64,000 bases of DNA from Burkholderia diffusa. GTDB taxonomy: Bacteria; Pseudomonadota; Gammaproteobacteria; Burkholderiales; Burkholderiaceae. How positions within the stretch are numbered: position 1 is the first letter of the stretch; the number at the start of each line of letters is the position of its first letter. Made by a program: the position numbers and the translations under genes. The DNA is taken from contig NZ_CABVPN010000020.1 of assembly GCF_902499115.1 (NCBI RefSeq), positions 89,036-153,035 of the forward strand, given 5' to 3'. Below are positions 42,989 to 51,737 of the stretch, piece after piece. The notes beneath the pieces were generated by a model. The model was not told the origin of the DNA. It ran no database searches and was given only the letters and a program-made list of their open reading frames with translations.

Positions 42989-43156
42989 GACAGCCTCCGA
43001 TTCGGTTGATCGAGAGAGCGGGGGAGACTCGCGCAGTGCACCGGCCGAGTCATCCGCCGTTCGCTCCATTCGACATCTGTTGGTTGAGTGTCCGGCCCTG
43101 CACGAGCGACGGGATGGCGACGAACGGGCCGGACCCGCCGTTCGCCGCCCCGCCAT

Positions 43157-43339
43157 TCAGACCGCCGCGTTGAGATCGTCTGCAATCGTGTTGAAGACGG
43201 TCTGGAGATCGTTTCCGACCAGCGTCAGCGCTGCAACGAGGCCGACTGCGATAAGTGCGGCAATCAGGCCGTATTCGATGGCCGTCACGCCTTGTTCGTC
43301 TTGAACGAAACCGCGGATCTTCGTGATGAACGTGGACAT
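43157..43339 (-). CDS. flp1: Flp-type major pilin, first copy
   Basis: 60-residue prepilin MSTFITKIRGFVQDEQG followed by mature VTAIEYGLIAALIAVGLVAA, the classic Flp sequence. AAGGAGAG lies 7 bp before the start. As first gene of the leftward locus, it should be the most highly expressed pilus subunit. A TATAGT at 43360-43365 on the coding strand could be a -10 box, but no matching -35 was found. 168 bp separate it from flp2. Confidence 0.93.
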   Translation of the reverse strand: MSTFITKIRGFVQDEQGVTAIEYGLIAALIAVGLVAALTLVGNDLQTVFNTIADDLNAAV

Positions 43340-43436
43340 GGCTACTCTCCTTTCGCACTACTATAAAAACCCGTTGTCGGGGATCGACGCGGGGAGCGGG
43401 TACTGCCGGAACAACTCAAGGATTCGGATGCTGCGC

Positions 43437-43664
43437 TCAGCGACGCACACGGCAGGGTACGAGCCTGGCCGGGCGAACGATTGTCGGTGAGCTGATGCGT
43501 GCGATATGCATGCGCGCTGCGATCTGGCGAATGGCGCGATCGAGCAGAACGGCGAAATAACCGTCCCGGGCATGAATACGGATTGAACGGATGACGCTGA
43601 CGCGTCGATTCCACTGCGGGTCTTCTTCGCGGCATGCGAGCCGCGACGTGCTCTGGTCTTTCAT
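43437..43664 (-). CDS. Hypothetical small protein or decayed regulator upstream of flp1
   Basis: 75 codons beginning MKDQSTSRLACREEDP with GGGGA upstream. A different leftward frame from 43573 to 43361 carries ERSIRILELFRQYPLPASIP, which looks coding too. The two pieces, one after the other in different frames, could be a frameshifted NarL/LuxR-type response regulator (linker GYFAVLLDRAIRQIAARM and then an LxxxERxILELF-like helix). Evidence is thin; it may equally be non-coding. Confidence 0.25.
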   Translation of the reverse strand: MKDQSTSRLACREEDPQWNRRVSVIRSIRIHARDGYFAVLLDRAIRQIAARMHIARISSPTIVRPARLVPCRVRR

Positions 43665-44375
43665 TTTTATTCCCCAAATGCTGTCATGTGATTCTTTTTG
43701 CGCGGACGATGCCGTCGCCTATTCGCCCGGTCGACGTTTCCGGCGGTTTCCAAGGCCTGGGCGGCGTATTCCCCGACGCGCCCTCGATCCGTTGCTTTCC
43801 GCAGGTGATTGAGTCCGGTCTTGTCAGCCTGTTGCTTCAACCGGTCGTTCATCACGTCGTCGACTGTCGTGCGGACCTTGACGCAAAGAGCAGGCCAGCC
43901 GGAGGGAAAACGAGGCGCAGCAAGGGTTCCGTCGATTCATCCGTCGATCGGGTTTCGGCGCGCCGCACAAAATGTTTCAGATTTGATATACGCGTGCCGG
44001 CCGGCGCCGCGTGCCGGCAGGGCGCCGTCGTGCTGTGCAAGGGCCCCAAAAAATTTTCTCGGGATTTTCCCGAATCCGGGTCGCGCGTCGCCCGACGCGC
44101 ATTCCGCACACCGCGGGACCGGTGAAAAACACGGAATGTTTCAAGCGAGAAACATCATTTGCGCCGGTACGGATTTCTCAGACGTAAAAACCCGCTTTTC
44201 GGCCATGTCGCCGTCGAATCGCCATTTCGCGATTCAGCCCGCGGTTTGCGTCACACGATTTTTTCTCCAACAATGCATTCACCGGACAGTGCCATCGAGC
44301 GCGATTCGATCCGGACACACGACAACACAAAATGGCTGCGCAAGACCAGGCAGCCTTCACTGCAAACGGGGCATC
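43665..44375. other. Divergent spacer between the Tad locus and the glycosyltransferase operon
   Basis: 711 bp with no gene I can support. It is less GC-rich than its surroundings, with several A and T runs. A 15-bp palindrome, TCGGGA-TTT-TCCCGA, lies at 44059-44073. Promoters for the rightward glycosyltransferase operon should be in the right half; none is obvious. Confidence 0.5.
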
Positions 44376-45614
44376 ATGTACACGGCCAATCGTGGAGTGC
44401 GCTATCGCGCCAAACGCTGTGCTCAATGGCTGACAGCTGACCGGATCGTTCCGTACAGCTGCGTCATGCTGCTGCTTTGCGTGGCCTTTCTGATCACATG
44501 GGGCGTCGTTACGGACACCTTCACGTCACAGACGGCTGCCCGACCGGGTGTCGACTTCTCCGTCTTCTGGACCGCGTCGCAGCTCGTGCTGCAAGGCCAT
44601 GCCGCAGCGACCTATGATCCGGTCTTCTTCTCCCATGCCGAGGTAGCGCGGTTCGGTTCCTATATCGGTCACCAATCGCTGCCCTGGCTCTATCCGCCGA
44701 CGATGCTGCTGTTCATCGCGCCGGTTGCCCTCGTGCCTTTCCTGCCCGCGTATTTCCTCTTTTTTGCGGGCAGCCTTTTATGCTATGCGTATGCCGTCCT
44801 GCGACTGTCGGGCCTGCGTGCGCACCTGCCCGTTCCGCGCGCCGCCGCGCTCGCCGTGCTTGCCTATTCGGGCGTGTTCGCGTGCGTCCTGTACGGGCAG
44901 AACAGCATCCTGACCGCCGGCATCGCCGCACTCGCGCTGCATTTCCTCGGCCGACGCCCGGTCGTCGCCGGCATGCTGATCGGGTTGCTCGCCATCAAGC
45001 CGCAGATGGCGCTGGTGTTTCCGTTCGTGCTGATCGCGACGCACTCGTGGCGAACCTTCATGTCGGCAGCGATCACGACCACGCTGTTCACGGTGGCCGG
45101 CATTGCACTGACCGGCACGGGCTCCCTGAACGGCCTGGCCCATGCGATGTCGATCGTGCGCGGCATGCATTTCACCCTGCCGGCCTACTGGTTCGTTTCC
45201 CCAACGCCGTTCGCGGCCCTCCGCCTCGCGGGTGCATCGATTCCGGTCTCGCTTGCCGCACAAGCCGCCGTGGGGCTGCTCGCAATCGCCGCCGCCGTTC
45301 AAGTCTGGCGTCGCACGAACGACATGCGGCTGCGCGGCGCGGCGCTGGCGGTCGCCACACTGTTGTCGACACCCTATCTGTGGCATTACGAGCTGGCCTG
45401 GCTCGGCATCGCGGTCTTCTGCCTGATCGCCCACGGTCTCGACGAAGGCTGGCTGCCGGGAGATCAGATCGTGATCGTGCTCGCGTGGCTGCTGCCGATA
45501 TTCGAGGTGTTCAACCGGATCACGAGGCTGCCGCAGATCGGCCCGGTCGTGCTGCTCGCCGTCCTGTTCGTCGTCGTGCGTCGCTCGACCCTCGCGTCGC
45601 GGAATGCGCAATGA
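44376..45614 (+). CDS. GT87/DUF2029 membrane glycosyltransferase, first copy
   Basis: 412-residue polytopic inner-membrane protein of the GT-C fold, about ten helices. Family features: an acidic motif in the first periplasmic loop (RPGVDFSVFWTASQLVLQGH), SLPWLYPPTMLLFIAPVALV, VLYGQNSILTAGIAALALHF and LIGLLAIKPQMALVFPFVL. Members use polyprenyl-phosphate sugars to modify envelope glycans. The start at 44376 is the first ATG before a basic leader and helix. The second copy begins within its stop codon. Confidence 0.82.
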   Translation: MYTANRGVRYRAKRCAQWLTADRIVPYSCVMLLLCVAFLITWGVVTDTFTSQTAARPGVDFSVFWTASQLVLQGHAAATYDPVFFSHAEVARFGSYIGHQSLPWLYPPTMLLFIAPVALVPFLPAYFLFFAGSLLCYAYAVLRLSGLRAHLPVPRAAALAVLAYSGVFACVLYGQNSILTAGIAALALHFLGRRPVVAGMLIGLLAIKPQMALVFPFVLIATHSWRTFMSAAITTTLFTVAGIALTGTGSLNGLAHAMSIVRGMHFTLPAYWFVSPTPFAALRLAGASIPVSLAAQAAVGLLAIAAAVQVWRRTNDMRLRGAALAVATLLSTPYLWHYELAWLGIAVFCLIAHGLDEGWLPGDQIVIVLAWLLPIFEVFNRITRLPQIGPVVLLAVLFVVVRRSTLASRNAQ

Positions 45615-46990
45615 AATCGCCGCTCTCCCTTCTGCATGTCGATTCGGCCATCGACGCCCATCCGGAACTGCCGATCGCCGGCCCGCGCCGGTTCCCGCAT
45701 TGGCTCAATCGTGATCGGGTGCGCCTCTATGCGGCAGCGGTACTGTTCACCGAGTTGCTGTTCATCTGCATCTATCTCGCACGCGTGCATGGGTCGCATA
45801 CGTCCGTGCCCGAACCGCTCGCGCAGGATCTCGCGCCGATCTGGAGCGCCGCACGGCTCGCCGCGCTCGGGCATGCGGTGGACGCATGGCAGTTCTCCTC
45901 GCTCTTCGCGATCGAGAAACTCGCGATCCCGATGATGAACGCCGCGGACGGCTCGCTGCCGTGGCTTTATCCGCCGACCATGCTGCTGTTGGTGCTGCCG
46001 CTCGGCTGGATGCCTTACCTGCTCGCGCTGGTGCTGTGGCTCGGTGTTACCTACACGCTGTTCGCGGTGACGATCCGCGCCACCGTGCAGCGCGACGCCG
46101 CGCTGCTCTGCGCGCTCGCGTTCCCCGGCGCGTTCCTCACGGTGATCGTCGGGCAGACGAGCCTGCTGACCGCGACGCTCGCCGGCGTCGGACTGTTGAC
46201 GCTGAATCGCCGCCCCGTTGTCGCCGGCATCTGCTTCGGTTTGCTGACGATGAAACCGCAGATGGCGGTCCTGTTCCCGCTCGCGCTGCTTTGCGCCGGA
46301 CAATGGCGCGCACTGGCCGCATGGGCCGCGACGATCGCCGTCGGCGTCGTACTGACGACGCTTGCGTTCGGGATCGAGTCGTGGATCGCGTTCGTGCACG
46401 GCATCAACGACGCGTATCAGATGGTCGACGCGGGCCACGTCAAGCTCGCGCGCATGCCGACCGTGTTCGCGCTCGCCACCCTCGCCGGCTGGCCCGCCTA
46501 TGTCGCGCGCGGCCTGCAGCTGCTGTCTGCCGCGGCCGCCGCGATCGCCGTCGTGTACGCGTGGCGTGGCGCGTGTTCGTACGCGCTGCGCGCCGCCACG
46601 CTCGCCTGCGCATGCCTGATCGTCAGCCCGTACCTGTACGACTACGACCTGACCTGGTACGGGCTCGTGATCGCGTGGTATGCGCGCTATGCGTGGACGC
46701 ACGGCTGGCGACGCTTCGATCGCGAATGGCTGATGCTGATGTGGGCGACGCCGCTCGCCGGTCTCGCGATCGTCACGCATCTGTCGTTCCAGTTCATGCC
46801 GTTCGTCACGCTGGCGTCGCTGGCGCTGCTCGTCAGCCGGATTGCACAAGAAAGACACGACGTGCCGTCGATGCCCGACGCACACGACAACTCGACCGAG
46901 ACCGGGTTCCCGCATCCGGTCCGCTCACACCACCGCCCGGCGCACGGACTGCGCCGCGCCGGCCGCCCCACCTTCGGTGCCGGCCGCTGA
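45611..46990 (+). CDS. GT87/DUF2029 membrane glycosyltransferase, second copy
   Basis: 459 residues, paralogous to the gene before it: it repeats LPWLYPPTMLLLVLPLGWMP, VIVGQTSLLTATLAGVG and GICFGLLTMKPQMAVLFPLA, and has QDLAPIWSAARLAALGHAVD as the acidic periplasmic loop. A hydrophilic 45-residue C-terminal tail rich in His, Pro and Arg follows the last helix. Overlaps the first copy by 4 bp (ATGA). The donor is probably a polyprenyl-phosphate sugar made by the GtrB-like enzyme next door. Confidence 0.82.
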   Translation: MKSPLSLLHVDSAIDAHPELPIAGPRRFPHWLNRDRVRLYAAAVLFTELLFICIYLARVHGSHTSVPEPLAQDLAPIWSAARLAALGHAVDAWQFSSLFAIEKLAIPMMNAADGSLPWLYPPTMLLLVLPLGWMPYLLALVLWLGVTYTLFAVTIRATVQRDAALLCALAFPGAFLTVIVGQTSLLTATLAGVGLLTLNRRPVVAGICFGLLTMKPQMAVLFPLALLCAGQWRALAAWAATIAVGVVLTTLAFGIESWIAFVHGINDAYQMVDAGHVKLARMPTVFALATLAGWPAYVARGLQLLSAAAAAIAVVYAWRGACSYALRAATLACACLIVSPYLYDYDLTWYGLVIAWYARYAWTHGWRRFDREWLMLMWATPLAGLAIVTHLSFQFMPFVTLASLALLVSRIAQERHDVPSMPDAHDNSTETGFPHPVRSHHRPAHGLRRAGRPTFGAGR

Positions 46991-47017
46991 TACGCACGTC
47001 TTACAGGGGAACTCATC

Positions 47018-48061
47018 ATGCGCGAACCACTCTACACACCGCTCGTCTCGCTGGTCGTACCGTTCTACAACGAAGGCGAGGCCGTCGAACGCTTCTTCGA
47101 CGTCGTGATTCCGCTGATGGCCGGTCTCGATGCGATCCGCTTCGAGATCGTCTGCGTAAACGACGGTAGCCGCGACGACACGCTCGAACGCCTGATCCGG
47201 GTCAGCATGACCGACCGCCGCGTGCGCGTCATCGATCTCACCCGCAACTTCGGCAAGGAAGCGGCGCTGACGGCCGGCCTCGACGAGGCGGGCGGCGACG
47301 CGGTGATTCCGCTCGACGCCGACCTTCAGGATCCACCGAGCCTGATTCCGGTGATGCTCGAGCACTGGCGCAACGGTGTGGAAGTCGTCGCCGCGAAGCG
47401 CAGCAATCGCGCATGCGATTCGTTCTCGAAGCGCACCGCCGCCGCGATCTACTACCGCGTGCACAACCTGCTGTCGGACGTGAAGCTGCCGGAGAACGTC
47501 GGCGACTTCCGGCTGATGGACCGCAAGGTCGTGAATGCGCTGCGCAGCCTGCCCGAGCGTCATCGCTTCATGAAGGGGCTGTTCGCATGGGTCGGGTACC
47601 AGACCGTGATCATCGAGTATCAGCGCGAAGCGCGCAGCGCCGGGCACTCGAAGTTCTCCGGCTGGAAGCTGTGGAACTTCGCGCTCGAGGGAATCACAAG
47701 CTTCAGCACCGTGCCGCTGCGCAGCTGGACCTACATCGGCCTCTGTATCGCCGCGCTCGCATTCCTGTACGGCGCGTTCATCGTGGGCCGCACGCTGCTG
47801 TTCGGCAACCCGGTGCTCGGCTATCCGTCGCTGCTGTCGGTGACGCTGTTCATCGGCGGGATCGAGCTCGTCGGCATCGGCGTGGTCGGCGAGTACATCG
47901 GACGCATCTACGACGAGTCGAAGCAACGCCCCGTCTATCTGATTCGCCGTCGCTACCAGACGCACGCCAAGGTGATCGAACTGCCGGTCGCGCGCGATGC
48001 GCGACGCCCGAACGCACGCCGCCGCGCGCAGCCGGCCCGCGTGCGGGTGGGTGAGCGCTGA
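47018..48061 (+). CDS. gtrB: GtrB-type polyprenyl-phosphate glycosyltransferase
   Basis: 347 residues: a GT2 domain (LVSLVVPFYNEGEAVERFFD, CVNDGSRDDTLERLI, DADLQDPPSLIPVMLEHW, NVGDFRLMDRKVVNALRSLP) followed by two C-terminal helices (STVPLRSWTYIGLCIAALAF, LLSVTLFIGGIELVGIGVVG). It charges undecaprenyl phosphate with a sugar at the cytoplasmic face. The basic C-terminal tail is typical. AGGGGA precedes the start. gtrA follows 15 bp later. Confidence 0.9.
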   Translation: MREPLYTPLVSLVVPFYNEGEAVERFFDVVIPLMAGLDAIRFEIVCVNDGSRDDTLERLIRVSMTDRRVRVIDLTRNFGKEAALTAGLDEAGGDAVIPLDADLQDPPSLIPVMLEHWRNGVEVVAAKRSNRACDSFSKRTAAAIYYRVHNLLSDVKLPENVGDFRLMDRKVVNALRSLPERHRFMKGLFAWVGYQTVIIEYQREARSAGHSKFSGWKLWNFALEGITSFSTVPLRSWTYIGLCIAALAFLYGAFIVGRTLLFGNPVLGYPSLLSVTLFIGGIELVGIGVVGEYIGRIYDESKQRPVYLIRRRYQTHAKVIELPVARDARRPNARRRAQPARVRVGER

Positions 48062-48076
48062 AGCGCGGAGATAGCG

Positions 48077-48460
48077 ATGTTCGAGCTGCTTTATGCCGAG
48101 CGCGTTCGGCTGGCGCGCTTCGGCCTGTCCGGGCTCGGCTCGACCGCGCTGCACGTGCTGATCGCATCCGCGATGTACGCGCTGTTCGATGTCACTCAGG
48201 TAATCGCCAACGCCGTCGCGTTCGTCTGCGCGACGGCGTTCTCGTATCTCGCGAACACGCTGTGGAGCTTCTCGTCGACCGTGCGTTCGCGCAACCTGCT
48301 GCGCTATCTGACCGCCGCGCTGGCCGGCTTCGCCGAAACGATGCTGCTCGCGCGCACCGCCGAACTGCTCGACGTGCCTCGCGGTTGGGCCATCGTCGCG
48401 ATCGCGCTGCTGATCCCGCCGACCATGTTCGTGATGCACCGGTTGTGGACGTATCGGTGA
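48077..48460 (+). CDS. gtrA: GtrA-type flippase for polyprenyl-linked sugar
   Basis: 127 residues with four helices (FGLSGLGSTALHVLIASAMY, VIANAVAFVCATAFSYLANT, LWSF, then LLRYLTAALAGFAETMLLAR, and a last helix ending FVMHRLWTYR). The N-F/LWSF and RLWTYR ends are family marks. It is thought to flip undecaprenyl-phosphate-sugar to the periplasm, where the GT87 enzymes would use it. Last gene of the module. Confidence 0.88.
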   Translation: MFELLYAERVRLARFGLSGLGSTALHVLIASAMYALFDVTQVIANAVAFVCATAFSYLANTLWSFSSTVRSRNLLRYLTAALAGFAETMLLARTAELLDVPRGWAIVAIALLIPPTMFVMHRLWTYR

Positions 48461-48785
48461 AGCGTCGGCATCCGCTCGCACGCAACCGACATCCGTCGGC
48501 AGTGGGGTCGGAGCATTCACCGATTGGTCACGGAACCATCGCACCCGAGGCGAGCGACGCCTGTTAGCATGGTGCGTGGCCGACCAGAATCGGGACGCTG
48601 CCGGATTGATGTCGCGCGGCGTGGTGTTCTGTCGGTCAGTCGCTCCCCGTATCGGCCGTGCCGAGGCACGCCGACGCGGACGCTTCCTGCGGCACGCATT
48701 GTGCGCTGCCGCCCGCATTCGCCGTCCATCCAGCGGCCGGGCTCGCCGCATGCTGTCGCGCGAGCTGCCGGCACGAGATCCGTCC
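48461..48785. other. Gap between gtrA and the esterase gene
   Basis: 325 bp without a supported gene. The esterase frame is open back to 48576, but the upstream codons give a basic, low-complexity stretch typical of chance reading in GC-rich DNA. No hairpin or promoter was recognised. Confidence 0.4.
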
Positions 48786-49868
48786 ATGCCCAGGAAAAAA
48801 TCCAGCCTCTGGCTGCGGCCGTTCGATCTGCTTTCCGCCGCGGCGACTACGCGCCCCAAAAGGAAGACAACCAAACCGGCGCCGTCCACCCAGCGCGCGG
48901 CCACCGCCCGAACCACGCATCGCGTGCGCGCGCCGGCGCCGCCCGCACGGACATCGCCACACCAGGCACCCGGCACGTGGCTGCGCTCGTTTCATTCCGC
49001 GCGCCCGACCGCCGGCCGCCTCGTCAACCATCTCGCCTACGCGCTGTACCTGCCCGCCGCTTCGGCGGCGAGTGACGGCATGCCCGTCGTCGTGATGCTG
49101 CACGGCTGCAAGCAGTCGGCCGAGTCGTTTGCCGCGGGCACGCGCATCTGCCGCATCGCCGAGCGCGCCGGGTTTGCCGTGCTGTTTCCCGAACAGGCGA
49201 AGACAGCCCATTCGCATCGCTGCTGGAACTGGCACGGCGATGCGTCTCAGTCGGAGGCCCCGGCGATCGCGTCACTGATCGACGCGATCGTGCGGGCGCG
49301 CGGGTTCGACCGCGACCGGATCTACCTGGCCGGCATGTCGGCCGGCGCGGGACTGGCGGCACGGCTGGCGATCGAGTCTCCCGATCTGTTCGCGGCCGTC
49401 GGCCTGCACTCCGGTCCGGCCATCGCGCCGCCGTTGTCGACGATGGCCGCGATGAGCCTGATGCGCCGCGGCCTGCGCGACGATCCGATAAGCGTCGTCG
49501 ACGCCTGCGTCGACGTGGGTGCTTATCCGGGCATGCCCGCGCTCGTCGTGCATGGCGGACTCGATACGGTCGTCGCCGAGCAAAACGCACGGCAGCTCGG
49601 CGTCGCGTTCGCGCGGATCAATCGGCTCGTCGACGAACAGGGCGAACTGCGTGTCGGCGAGCAACATACATACGCGCATGACGATGCCGATTACACCGAC
49701 TATCTGCGCGGCGGCCGGCTGATCGTCCGGGTCTGCATCGTCCGCCGCCTGGCGCACGCGTGGAGTGGCGGCGATCCGCGCGAAGCGTTCCACTCCGCGA
49801 CGGGGCCGGACGCGACCGCGATGTTCTGGAATTTCTTTCGCAGGCGGCGGCGCAAGCGGGTGCGGTGA
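48786..49868 (+). CDS. PHB-depolymerase/feruloyl-esterase family hydrolase
   Basis: 360-residue alpha/beta hydrolase. After an unconserved basic N-terminus of about 65 residues, the catalytic domain shows NHLAYALYLPAASAASDGMP, VVMLHGCKQSAESFAAGTRI, WNWHGDASQSEAP, nucleophile Ser in GMSAGAGLAA, VVHGGLDTVVAEQNARQLG for Asp and LAHAWSGG for His. HGCxQ and AGMSAGG mark the intracellular/short-chain-length PHB depolymerase-like esterases (LpqC type). No signal peptide is evident. Starts at 48750 and 48786 are both possible; the ribosome site is weak. Confidence 0.8.
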   Translation: MPRKKSSLWLRPFDLLSAAATTRPKRKTTKPAPSTQRAATARTTHRVRAPAPPARTSPHQAPGTWLRSFHSARPTAGRLVNHLAYALYLPAASAASDGMPVVVMLHGCKQSAESFAAGTRICRIAERAGFAVLFPEQAKTAHSHRCWNWHGDASQSEAPAIASLIDAIVRARGFDRDRIYLAGMSAGAGLAARLAIESPDLFAAVGLHSGPAIAPPLSTMAAMSLMRRGLRDDPISVVDACVDVGAYPGMPALVVHGGLDTVVAEQNARQLGVAFARINRLVDEQGELRVGEQHTYAHDDADYTDYLRGGRLIVRVCIVRRLAHAWSGGDPREAFHSATGPDATAMFWNFFRRRRRKRVR

Positions 49869-49886
49869 CGACGCGTCGCCTGTCGC

Positions 49887-51659
49887 TTATGCCCGTTGCT
49901 CGACTGCCGCCGCCGCGTCCGCGCTGCCTTCGGCGCGCCGGATCGGCAGTCGAACGCAGAACGTCGTGCCGCGCCCCGGCTCGCTCGTCACGTCGATCGC
50001 CCCGCGATGGCGCTCGACGATGCCGTGCGACACCGACAGCCCCAGCCCCGTGCCCTGCCCGACCGGTTTCGTCGTGAAGAACGGATCGAAAATCCGCCGA
50101 ACGACGTCGGGCGTCATGCCAGTGCCGGTATCGCTGATCGCGATCGACACCTGTTCGCCGTAGCTCGACGTACGGATCGTGATCACGCCGCGCGACGGAA
50201 TCGCATGTGCCGCGTTGACGAGCAGGTTCATGAATACCTGGTTCAACTGCGACGGAAGACATTCGACCTGCGGCACGTCACCGTACTCCCGGACGATGTC
50301 GGCCTTGTACTTGAGCTCGTTGTGTACGACGTTGAGCGTGCTCTCGAGGCCCGCGTGGATATCCACCACGCTCCACTCGCCGCTGCCCGGCCGCGAGAAA
50401 TCGCGCAGGTCCTGCACGATGCGCCGCACCCGCACCGCGCCGTCGATCGATTCGTCGATCAGCGTCACGATCTCGTCGCGCACGTAGTCCAGATCGGCCT
50501 CGCCGCGCATCGCCGTCAGCGCATCGCGCGTCGCCGGTTCCAGCTGCGTGAGCGCGGCGTCATGCGCGGCGATCACGTCGAGCAGGCTTCGCACCCACGT
50601 CCTGAGCGTATTGAGGTTCGCGCTGATGAAGCCGATCGGATTGTTGATCTCGTGCGCGACGCCGGCCGCGAGCTGGCCGATCGACGCGAGTTTTTCCGAT
50701 TGCAGCAACTGCACGTGGGTTTCCTCGAGCGCCCGCAGCAGGCGCCGCTGTTCGTCCTTCTCCTGTTCGAGCCGACTCTGCGCCGCCCGGCGCTCGTCGA
50801 TTTCGGTCGCCATGTTCTCGCGCGTGCGTTGCAGCATCGCCGTCGTCTGCTCGTAGCGCCGCAACGCCGTTTCGAGTTCCGCGGTCCGCAATCGCACCAG
50901 CCGTTCGAGCGTGTCCGTCATGCCGCGCAGAAAGGTCGTGCGTGCATCGAAGCGGCAGACGAGCAGCGTGACGATCAGCGTCGCCATCGTGAACAGTGCG
51001 ATGGTGGTCGCGAGCCACGGCGCATCGATGCCGTTGGCGGCGCCGCAGCGCGCATCCGGCGCGAAATGCGCGGCCGCCATCGCGGTGTAGTGCATGCCCG
51101 TGATGGCGATGCCCATGATCAGCGCGGCGCCGATGCGTTGCTCGGTCGCATGGCGCGCCTGTTGCGCGCGCAACGTCTGCGCCATCCAGAGCGCGACGGT
51201 CGATGCGATCACCGCGACGCCGATCGACGCCGCGAACAGCGCGGGATCGTAGCGGATGCCGGGCGCCATGCGCATCGCGGCCATGCCCGTGTAATGCATT
51301 CCGACGATTCCGGCGCCCATCAGCACGCCGCCCGCCAGCAGGCGCCGGCGGCTCAACCGCGCGCGCGTGACGACGTTCAGCGCGAAATACGACACGAGCA
51401 CAGCGATCGCCAGCGACGCGCCGGTATCCGGCAGCGCATAGCCGAGCGGGATCGGCAGCGACAGCGCCAGCATGCCGACGAAATGCATCGACCAGATTCC
51501 GGTGCCCATCGCGGCCGCGCCGCCGGCCAGCCACGCGCGCTTGAGCGTCGGGTTGTCGAGCAGCGAAATGAACGCGGCCAGGTCGAGCGCCGTATAGGAG
51601 GCCAGCGTCGCGATGACGAGCGACAGCAGGACAAGCAGCAGGTTGTAGGTGCCATGCAT
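49887..51659 (-). CDS. MHYT-domain sensor histidine kinase
   Basis: 590 residues. Residues 1-225 are a seven-helix MHYT sensor with the three motif copies SMHFVGM, GMHYTGM and GMHYTAM, proposed to bind copper and sense O2, CO or NO. A coiled coil (residues 260-320) leads to the kinase: H box AHEINNPIGF with His336, N box NLLVNAAHAI, G1 ISDTGTGMTP, F box FDPFFTTKP and G2 GQGTGLGLSV. The start at 51659 begins the first helix (MHGTYNLLLVLLSLV). It follows the response regulator gene by 78 bp, so they form one operon and probably one pathway. Confidence 0.9.
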   Translation of the reverse strand: MHGTYNLLLVLLSLVIATLASYTALDLAAFISLLDNPTLKRAWLAGGAAAMGTGIWSMHFVGMLALSLPIPLGYALPDTGASLAIAVLVSYFALNVVTRARLSRRRLLAGGVLMGAGIVGMHYTGMAAMRMAPGIRYDPALFAASIGVAVIASTVALWMAQTLRAQQARHATEQRIGAALIMGIAITGMHYTAMAAAHFAPDARCGAANGIDAPWLATTIALFTMATLIVTLLVCRFDARTTFLRGMTDTLERLVRLRTAELETALRRYEQTTAMLQRTRENMATEIDERRAAQSRLEQEKDEQRRLLRALEETHVQLLQSEKLASIGQLAAGVAHEINNPIGFISANLNTLRTWVRSLLDVIAAHDAALTQLEPATRDALTAMRGEADLDYVRDEIVTLIDESIDGAVRVRRIVQDLRDFSRPGSGEWSVVDIHAGLESTLNVVHNELKYKADIVREYGDVPQVECLPSQLNQVFMNLLVNAAHAIPSRGVITIRTSSYGEQVSIAISDTGTGMTPDVVRRIFDPFFTTKPVGQGTGLGLSVSHGIVERHRGAIDVTSEPGRGTTFCVRLPIRRAEGSADAAAAVEQRA

Positions 51660-51737
51660 GATCGAGCGCCCCAGTCGAAATGAACGCGTTGCGGCGACGC
51701 GCGACCGCTCGCGCGCCACGGCCCGGCCGGCGCGGCG

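Noticed and set aside
44059..44073. TCGGGA-TTT-TCCCGA palindrome in the Tad/glycosyltransferase spacer
   Set aside because: Single copy, short loop, no gene end nearby; noted but insufficient for a terminator or operator call.
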